Made by a program: the position numbers and the translations under genes. Below, piece by piece: positions 32,678-38,417 of a stretch of DNA of 38,417 nt. Origin of the DNA: Oscillospiraceae bacterium. Its GTDB lineage: Bacteria > Bacillota > Clostridia > Christensenellales > Aristaeellaceae. Location: NCBI GenBank assembly GCA_031266295.1, contig JAISBH010000157.1, forward strand, positions 1 to 38,417, written 5' to 3'. The notes below the pieces were generated by a model. The model searched no databases. It saw only the letters and a list, made by a program, of their open reading frames with translations, and was not told the DNA's origin. The stretch's first letter is position 1; each line of letters starts with the position of its first letter.

Positions 32678-32793
32678 GCCATTTATTGACCCATATTAGC
32701 GTGAGGGGGTCTGATTTGTGGTACAGTCCGCGGTATTAATGCCGCAGCCTCGCGGCTTAAACTAATATACAGGTAAATAAAAGGAGGCGCCCC

Positions 32794-34740
32794 ATGCCGG
32801 ATAGATTCTACATTACAACTCCTATATACTACCCCAGCGACAACCTGCACATCGGGCACAGTTACTGCTCGGTTGCGGCGGATACGCTGGCGCGCTTCAA
32901 GAAACTGACCGGACACGAGGTATATTTCCTTACCGGATTGGACGAACATGGCCAGAAGGTCGCGGAGAAGGCCGCGCAGCAGGGTACCGATCCTCAATCC
33001 TATGTCGACGCGATCGCCGAGAGTACGAAGAACTTGTGGCGCGTCATGGACGTGGAGTATGACGACTTCATTCGCACGACCGAGCCGCGCCACGAGAAGA
33101 TCGTCCAGCAGATATACGAGCGGCTGCTCGCGACGGGCGACCTGTACAAGTCGGAATATGAGGGGCTGTACTGCACGCCGTGCGAGGCGTTCTGGACCCA
33201 GACTCAGGCCAAGAATGGGCTGTGTCCCGACTGCGGTCGCCCCGTGCATTCTGAAAAAGAGGAAAGCTACTTCCTGCGTCTGTCCAAGTATCAGGACTGG
33301 ATAATCGAGTATATCGAATCCCACCCTGACTTCATCCAACCCAAGACGCGCACGAACGAGATGCTCGCATTCCTGCGCTCCGGATTGAACGACCTGTGTG
33401 TGAGCCGCACATCGTTTACATGGGGCGTGCCGCTGCCGTTCGACCCTAAGCATATCGCATACGTATGGATTGACGCTCTCTCCAACTATATCACCGCGCT
33501 GGGCTTCGGCACCGACCATGACGAATTGTACAGGAAGTTCTGGCCCGCCAACGTCCATCTAGTGGGCAAGGAGATCGTGCGATTCCACTCGATATACTGG
33601 CCGATCATGCTCAAGATGCTGGACATACCCATTCCGCGCCAGATATTCGGCCACGGCTGGCTGCTCATCGACGGGCAGAAGATGAGCAAGTCGCTGGGCA
33701 ATGTCATCGATCCGAACGTCCTGTGCGCGCGGTACGGTTCAGACGCTGTGCGCCACTTCCTGCTGCGCGAAGTGCCGTTCGGCGCGGACGGCAACTATAC
33801 CCACGCCGCGCTGCTCACCCGCATGAACGCGGACCTGTCCAACGATCTAGGCAACCTCATCAGCCGAACCACGGCCATGATCGCCCAGTATTTCGGCGGC
33901 GTTATGCCTGAACCGTCCGACAAGACCGAGCTTGAGGATACACTGGAATCCCACCTGCTCACGCTGCCTTCGGAGGTTGAGTCCGCCATGGATGCGCTGC
34001 AGTTCTCCGCCGCGCTGGCCGCGATATGGCGCGTGATAGGCGAATGCAACAAGTATATCGACCAGACCACGCCGTGGATTCTCGCCAAGGATCCCGATAA
34101 ACGTGGACGTTTGGCGACAGTGCTGTATTACCTTGCGGAGGCGGCCAGGTTTGTCGCGGTGCTGATCAGCTCGTTTATGCCTGGAACGCCGCGAAGGATA
34201 TTCGAGCAGCTGGGCATTGCCGAACCGGAACTGAAGGATTGGGCTTCGCTGAAATCATTAACCCTCAAGATCGTCGGGCATACCGTCACGAAGGGCGACG
34301 CACTATTCCCGCGCATCGACATCAAGAAGGAATTAGAGGGACTGGCGGTGCCCGTGCCAGTTCAATCCACTACGGAACCCTCAGCCGCTGAGGCTGCGAA
34401 ACAGGAAACGCCGCCTACCATCGCCATCGACGATTTCGCAAAGATCAAACTGGTCACAGCGAAGGTATTGGCCGCCGAACGCGTCCCCAAGTCCGATAAA
34501 CTGCTCAAACTCACGCTGGACGACGGCTCCGGCGAACGCACCGTGCTAAGCGGCGTTGCGCAGTGGTACACGCCGGAGTCCATGGTCGGCAAGACGGTCG
34601 CGCTGCTGGCCAACCTTGCGCCCCGCAAGATGCGCGGCACGGTCTCGGAGGGGATGATCCTCGCTGCATCGGACGACAAGGGAAACCTGCGGCTCGTAAC
34701 GCTCGACGGCGACATGCCCGCAGGTTCCGAGATAGGATGA
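32794..34740 (+). CDS. metG: Methionyl-tRNA synthetase
   Basis: A 648-residue class I synthetase attaching methionine to tRNA. It has the HIGH motif (19-22), a Cys4 zinc knuckle (Cys127, 130, 144, 147: CTPC then CPDC), KMSKS (296-300), the anticodon-binding helical domain (about 360-520) and a C-terminal EMAP-II-like tRNA-binding/dimer domain (about 538-648; IKLVTAKVLAAERVPKSDKL), separated by a Pro/Ala-rich linker. The single-knuckle zinc form is the Bacillus-type. AAGGAGG precedes ATG 32794. Its stop overlaps the tatD start by 4 bp (ATGA), the metG–tatD–rsmA order of Bacillota. Confidence 0.96.
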   Translation: MPDRFYITTPIYYPSDNLHIGHSYCSVAADTLARFKKLTGHEVYFLTGLDEHGQKVAEKAAQQGTDPQSYVDAIAESTKNLWRVMDVEYDDFIRTTEPRHEKIVQQIYERLLATGDLYKSEYEGLYCTPCEAFWTQTQAKNGLCPDCGRPVHSEKEESYFLRLSKYQDWIIEYIESHPDFIQPKTRTNEMLAFLRSGLNDLCVSRTSFTWGVPLPFDPKHIAYVWIDALSNYITALGFGTDHDELYRKFWPANVHLVGKEIVRFHSIYWPIMLKMLDIPIPRQIFGHGWLLIDGQKMSKSLGNVIDPNVLCARYGSDAVRHFLLREVPFGADGNYTHAALLTRMNADLSNDLGNLISRTTAMIAQYFGGVMPEPSDKTELEDTLESHLLTLPSEVESAMDALQFSAALAAIWRVIGECNKYIDQTTPWILAKDPDKRGRLATVLYYLAEAARFVAVLISSFMPGTPRRIFEQLGIAEPELKDWASLKSLTLKIVGHTVTKGDALFPRIDIKKELEGLAVPVPVQSTTEPSAAEAAKQETPPTIAIDDFAKIKLVTAKVLAAERVPKSDKLLKLTLDDGSGERTVLSGVAQWYTPESMVGKTVALLANLAPRKMRGTVSEGMILAASDDKGNLRLVTLDGDMPAGSEIG

Positions 34741-35570
34741 ACACAGCTCATGACTTAAGGGTTGGAGGCGGCGCGCCCCTCTCCAACTTGATAGACACGC
34801 ACGCCCATCTGGACGACGCGCGGTTTGACGCAGACCGCGAGGATGTATTACGCCGCATGGCTGACGCGGGCGTTACGCGCTGCGTCACTATCGGCGCGGA
34901 TCGCGGGTCGTCCGAGGCGGCGGTAACCCTTGCTGAATCACCCAATCCATATGGGATAAAACTGTACGTCGCGGTCGGCGTTCATCCCGAAAACGCGGCC
35001 GCGTTCACTGCGTCGGACGAGGCGTGGATGCGCGCGCTGACATTGAATGCCAGCGTCAAGGCTATAGGCGAGATCGGCCTGGACTACCATTACGACGACG
35101 GTCCGCCGCGCGACTTGCAAAGGTTCGCGTTCGAGACGCAGTTTAGCTGGGCTGGGAAATGGAATCTGCCGGTCGTGCTGCATATACGCGACGCTCACGA
35201 CGAGATGCTTGAGTTCCTGCGTTCTATGAACGCCACACGTCCCCGCGAGATCATACTGCATTGCTATTCCGGCGACTGGGAGCAGGCGCAGGCCTACCTT
35301 GGCCTGGGCTGCGTTATATCCTTCGCCGGAAACACAACGTTCAAGAACGCGCGCAACCTGCGCGAAACCGCGCGCAACATCCCCCTGGACAGACTGTTGA
35401 TTGAGACGGACTGTCCATACCTCGCGCCCGAACCCATGCGCGGCAAACGCAACGAACCCGCGTTCGTCGCTTATACAGCCGCAAGGATTGCCGAACTACG
35501 CGGCGTCGATCCGCAGGAATTGGCGGACGCTGCGTCTGTGAACGCGATACGCATATTCGACATCAAATAG
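34737..35570 (+). CDS. tatD: TatD-family metal-dependent DNase
   Basis: A 277-residue TIM-barrel hydrolase. Metal ligands: DTHAHLDDARF (His-x-His), the Glu in AIGEIGLDYH, HIRDAHDEM, LHCYSGDW and ETDCPYLAPEPMRG. TatD proteins are exonucleases tied to DNA repair or quality control and to D-aminoacyl-tRNA-related functions in some reports. ATG 34737 overlaps the metG stop; it adds about 17 unrelated residues before the conserved IDTHAHL, so a TTG at 34788 is a possible alternative. In Bacillus rnmV lies between tatD and rsmA; here it is missing. Confidence 0.92.
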   Translation: MNTAHDLRVGGGAPLSNLIDTHAHLDDARFDADREDVLRRMADAGVTRCVTIGADRGSSEAAVTLAESPNPYGIKLYVAVGVHPENAAAFTASDEAWMRALTLNASVKAIGEIGLDYHYDDGPPRDLQRFAFETQFSWAGKWNLPVVLHIRDAHDEMLEFLRSMNATRPREIILHCYSGDWEQAQAYLGLGCVISFAGNTTFKNARNLRETARNIPLDRLLIETDCPYLAPEPMRGKRNEPAFVAYTAARIAELRGVDPQELADAASVNAIRIFDIK

Positions 35571-35579
35571 TGAAGGCGC

Positions 35580-35641
35580 GGCGGACGGCGATTAACGACG
35601 GTTTACGCTCATAAGCGTGAAGCAGTCGTTCGCCGTCCGCC
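35580..35641. other. Large nested palindrome between tatD and rsmA
   Basis: An outer stem GGCGGACGGCGA (35580-35591) / TCGCCGTCCGCC (35630-35641) is perfect over 12 bp. Inside are ACGAC (35595-35599) / GTCGT (35625-35629) and an inner hairpin TTTACGCT (35602-35609) / AGCGTGAA (35614-35621) with a four-base loop and one G-U. It starts 10 bp after the tatD stop and has no T tract. It may be a processing or attenuating RNA structure or a mobile palindromic repeat. Confidence 0.75.
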
Positions 35642-35661
35642 TCCGTGTGTGGATCATACGC

Positions 35662-36519
35662 ATGAATGTTAAGCATAGCTCCGCGAGAAACAAAAGCCTC
35701 GGCCAGAACTTCCTGACGGACGTCTCGCTGCTGGATCGGCTGGCCGAGGGTTCAGGCGTCGCGCCGACAGACGCGGTGCTGGAGATCGGCGCGGGACTGG
35801 GCGGGCTGACCACCGCGCTGGCAAAGCGCGCTAAGTCGGTACTGGCTGTCGAGATCGACCGATCTCTGGAACCGGCGCTCCGCACCGCCGTATCACCCTA
35901 TCCCAATGTAGAAGTGTGCATCGCCGATGGGATGAAGCTGGACTGGGCGTCATGGGCGAGCGGCTGCCTTGCCTCCCGCATAGGAGGAGACGCTGGCGTG
36001 AGGATGGGGGCGGGCGGCAGTGTTCGCTTCGTATCCAACCTGCCGTATTACATCACGACGCCGCTGCTGACTCGCGCGTTCAAGATGAACCCACCGTTCG
36101 GTGGCATAGCGTGCATGGTACAGCGGGAGGTGGCGCGCAAACTGTGCGCGCTGCCCGGCGATGATGATTACGGGCCGCTTGGTATATGGGCGCGTGTACG
36201 GTTTACGCCACGTATCGTGATGGACGTGCCTGCCGCCGCGTTCGATCCGCCGCCGAATGTAGATTCGTGCTTTGTAATATGCGTCGCGCTAGACGCGCCG
36301 TTGGTGGAGGTTGAGGATTACGCGCGGTTCGAACGCTTGGTTAACGCGGCGTTTGCGTCTCGGCGCAAGGCGCTGCGTAATAACCTGCGCGCGGGGTTTT
36401 CGTTAACGGCTGAACAGGCGGCTTCCGTGCTGGAACAGGCGGGATTGCCTGAAAACGTACGAGCGGAAGAACTCTCGGCCGAGGGATTCGCGGCGCTTAT
36501 ACGGGCGTTATTTTGTTAA
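35662..36519 (+). CDS. rsmA: 16S rRNA dimethyladenosine transferase RsmA (KsgA)
   Basis: A 285-residue Rossmann methyltransferase that dimethylates two adenines in the 3' helix of 16S rRNA. Motifs: KSLGQNFLTD, SAM site LEIGAGLGGLTTALA, VEIDRSLEP, the N6-adenine motif NLPYYITTPLL and the C-terminal substrate domain with FASRRKALRNNL. A short Gly-rich insertion (GGDAGVRMGAGGS) just before NLPYY is unusual. ATG 35662 is preferred since a longer frame from GTG 35617 would start inside the palindrome; neither has a good ribosome binding site, so the exact start is uncertain. Confidence 0.93.
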   Translation: MNVKHSSARNKSLGQNFLTDVSLLDRLAEGSGVAPTDAVLEIGAGLGGLTTALAKRAKSVLAVEIDRSLEPALRTAVSPYPNVEVCIADGMKLDWASWASGCLASRIGGDAGVRMGAGGSVRFVSNLPYYITTPLLTRAFKMNPPFGGIACMVQREVARKLCALPGDDDYGPLGIWARVRFTPRIVMDVPAAAFDPPPNVDSCFVICVALDAPLVEVEDYARFERLVNAAFASRRKALRNNLRAGFSLTAEQAASVLEQAGLPENVRAEELSAEGFAALIRALFC

Positions 36520-36654
36520 ATTTTCGATACGCGGCAGGAATTCGCGGTAAGAGCATAGAATCATCATAAATAGGGCGAGGATGCGGTTTTCTCTTGTCTG
36601 TTGTTTCCTGTTGTTGCTCTTTTATGACTCAGACGGATATAGGAGGTGTCAGCC

Positions 36655-38235
36655 ATGGCTTCAACCTTGAACTTGGATGCGTTGGGCATTATCCACCCAA
36701 CGGCCGTCCATCGCAATCTATCGATTCCGGCGCTTACCGAGCGTGCAGTGGCGCGCGGTGAAGGCATTCTCAGCGAAACCGGCGCGCTGTGCGTATACAC
36801 GGGCAAATACACGGGCCGTTCGCCCGACGATAAGTTCATCGTCGACGAACCTTCCGTTCATGATCAGATCGATTGGGGCAAGGTCAACGTCCCTATCTCC
36901 GAGGCCAAATTCGCCAATCTGCATTCCAAGATCACCGCCTATCTTCAAAATCGCGAGGTATTCGTGTTTGACGGTTTTGCCGGCGCGGATCCGGAATACC
37001 GAGTCAACATCCGCGTGATAAACGAGCTGGCCAGCGAAAATCTGTTTATCCATCAGTTATTGCTGCGGCCGACCGCCGATGAACTGACGTCGTTCGCTCC
37101 GGACTTCACGATCATCGCAGCACCCGGATTCAAGGCCTCGCCTGAACTGGACGGCACGAACTCCGAGGCCGCCATTGTCGTCTCATTCGCGCAAAAGACC
37201 GTGCTCGTCGCCGGCAGCCAGTACGCGGGTGAAATCAAGAAGTCTGTGTTCTCTCTGATGAATTATTTGATGCCGCTGCGAGGCGTGTTTACTATGCACT
37301 GCTCCGCCAATATGGGCAAGGACGGCGACACCGCGCTGTTCTTCGGCCTGTCGGGCACGGGCAAGACGACGCTGTCCGCCGATCCCGATCGTTACCTGAT
37401 CGGCGACGACGAACACGGCTGGTCGCCCAACGGCATCTTCAATATCGAGGGTGGATGCTATGCCAAATGCATCAACCTGTCCAAAGAAAACGAGCCTCAG
37501 ATCTGGGACGCGATCAAGTTCGGAGCGCTGGTGGAGAACGTGGTCATTGATCCCGAGACGCGCAAGCTGGACTACAACGACGGTTCCATCACCGAGAACA
37601 CGCGAGTGGGTTATCCAGTCGAATATATCCCCAATACGAAGATCCCTGGTGTGGGCGGGCATCCAAAGACCGTCATCTTCCTCACTGCGGACGCATACGG
37701 CGTAATGCCCCCGATCGCCAAGCTGACCCGCGAGGCAGCTATGTACCACTTCGTAACTGGCTATACCGCCAGGCTTGCGGGCACAGAGCGCGGCGTCACA
37801 ACCCCGCAGGCCACGTTCAGTACGTGTTTCGGCGCGCCGTTCCTGCCGCTGCCGGCCAGCCGCTACGCGCATATGTTAGGCGAGTGCATTGATAAGCATG
37901 GCTCCAACGTGTACCTGGTGAATACCGGATGGTCCGGCGGTCCGGCGGGCGGCGGCGGCGGCCGTATGAAGATCAAGTACACCCGCGCAATGGTCACGGC
38001 CGCGCTCAACGGCGTGCTTGAGGACGGCGAGTTCACCCATGATCCGGTGTTCAACATGCTTGTGCCCAAGTCCTGCCCGAACGTGCCGGACGAGGTGCTC
38101 CAGCCGCGCAATACCTGGCAGGACAAGGACGCCTACGACAAATCCGCGAAGAATCTCGCGGGCTTGTTCCAAAAGAATTTCGAGAAGTACAAGGGTATGG
38201 ATGCAAAGATTGTCGCGGCCGGGCCAAAGGGCTGA
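36655..38235 (+). CDS. pckA: ATP-dependent phosphoenolpyruvate carboxykinase
   Basis: A 526-residue enzyme interconverting oxaloacetate + ATP and phosphoenolpyruvate + CO2 + ADP. Motifs: TGRSPDDKFIVDE (substrate site), MHCSANMGKDGDTALFFGLS, P-loop GLSGTGKTT (231-239) and LIGDDEHGW (metal site). It lacks the GTP-type signature. AGGAGGTG precedes ATG 36655. In anaerobes it can also run toward oxaloacetate for succinate formation. It is transcribed alone after rsmA (135 bp gap) and closed by a strong terminator. Confidence 0.97.
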   Translation: MASTLNLDALGIIHPTAVHRNLSIPALTERAVARGEGILSETGALCVYTGKYTGRSPDDKFIVDEPSVHDQIDWGKVNVPISEAKFANLHSKITAYLQNREVFVFDGFAGADPEYRVNIRVINELASENLFIHQLLLRPTADELTSFAPDFTIIAAPGFKASPELDGTNSEAAIVVSFAQKTVLVAGSQYAGEIKKSVFSLMNYLMPLRGVFTMHCSANMGKDGDTALFFGLSGTGKTTLSADPDRYLIGDDEHGWSPNGIFNIEGGCYAKCINLSKENEPQIWDAIKFGALVENVVIDPETRKLDYNDGSITENTRVGYPVEYIPNTKIPGVGGHPKTVIFLTADAYGVMPPIAKLTREAAMYHFVTGYTARLAGTERGVTTPQATFSTCFGAPFLPLPASRYAHMLGECIDKHGSNVYLVNTGWSGGPAGGGGGRMKIKYTRAMVTAALNGVLEDGEFTHDPVFNMLVPKSCPNVPDEVLQPRNTWQDKDAYDKSAKNLAGLFQKNFEKYKGMDAKIVAAGPKG

Positions 38236-38246
38236 CCACGTTACAG

Positions 38247-38279
38247 AAAAGGATCCGGGCGTCGCCCCGGATCCTTTTT
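38247..38279 (+). terminator. Strong rho-independent terminator of pckA
   Basis: AAAAGGATCCGGG (38247-38259), loop of six, then CCCGGATCCTTTT (38266-38278), a 13-bp perfect stem with T-rich 3' side. It starts 11 bp after the pckA stop. The last 138 bp of the window show no gene; a TTGACA at 38391 may belong to a promoter beyond the edge. Confidence 0.9.
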
Positions 38280-38417
38280 CATGGGCTTTCAATTCCTGTA
38301 ACCCTAGTGTTGTAGACATATTTTTCGTTCATACGCTTTGTTTCCTAATCTATATTTGAGATTTTCTTACCTGCCAGTAAAGTCTAATCCTTGACAGGCT
38401 CGCCCTAAAGATAGGAA

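Noticed and set aside
32684..32793. T-box-like motif (GTGGTAC then CCGCGG) in the metG leader
   Set aside because: Three extra bases split the conserved T-box word, the leader is only about 110 nt and no stem I or terminator/antiterminator pair can be drawn.
37183..37872. 229-codon open frame antisense to pckA
   Set aside because: Shadow of a strongly conserved gene; no ribosome binding site or family motif.
38391..38417. TTGACA as a promoter at the right edge
   Set aside because: The -10 would fall at or beyond the window end, so it cannot be judged.

Overview
This window looks like chromosomal DNA of a GC-rich Firmicute, most likely an anaerobic Clostridia relative (Christensenellales-like is a guess). 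The basis is gene order and families. The run mrnC–rlmB–yacP(rae1)–sigH is the classic Bacillota arrangement, as is metG–tatD–rsmA. There are CUT1/Lpl-type sugar importer parts, a PhoP/PhoR-type two-component pair and an ATP-type PEP carboxykinase. Promoters fit a sigma-A model (TTGxxx, 17 bp spacer, TAtaaT).

Layout: (a) 1–3.6 kb, minus strand: a visibly AT-richer cassette with its own strong promoter. It holds a nitroreductase, a very short HlyD-like membrane adaptor and two half-size ABC exporters, the last cut by the window edge. It resembles the export/modification part of a peptide natural-product (RiPP or bacteriocin) locus, and a decayed ISAs1-type transposase lies just beyond its promoter. 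(b) 3.9–6.8 kb: a Cys-rich protein that appears to be expressed from a leaderless mRNA, convergent with and overlapping an operon of an orphan sugar-type solute-binding protein and a rhomboid-fold membrane protein without catalytic residues. (c) 6.9–13 kb: an MMPL-type RND transporter, its secreted or anchored partner, then a response regulator and sensor kinase. (d) 13.0–13.4 kb: a gene-free block packed with hairpins. (e) 13.4–22.4 kb: carbohydrate genes, namely a GT1-like glycosyltransferase (probably leaderless), a GH2 beta-galactosidase and a permease–permease–binding protein importer operon whose first permease carries a frameshift. (f) 22.5–28.1 kb: rhamnulokinase, mini-RNase III, RlmB, Rae1, SigH and a cytoplasmic GH18 protein. 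(g) 28.2–32.6 kb, minus strand: a small ORF, a TSUP permease, an AEC permease and aspartokinase in one tight operon, then diaminopimelate epimerase. (h) 32.6–38.4 kb: metG, tatD, a large palindrome, rsmA and pckA with a strong terminator.

Functionally the window mixes core translation and RNA-maturation genes (metG, rsmA, rlmB, mrnC, rae1), lysine/aspartate-family synthesis (aspartokinase, dapF), gluconeogenesis (pckA) and plant- or host-glycan use (beta-galactosidase, rhamnulokinase, Lpl-type importer, GH18). The most unusual parts are the AT-rich exporter cassette, the putative leaderless promoters, the hairpin repeats (one of which supplies the 3' end of the TSUP gene) and the pseudo-rhomboid paired with an orphan binding protein. 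No rRNA, tRNA, CRISPR array or complete mobile element was seen.
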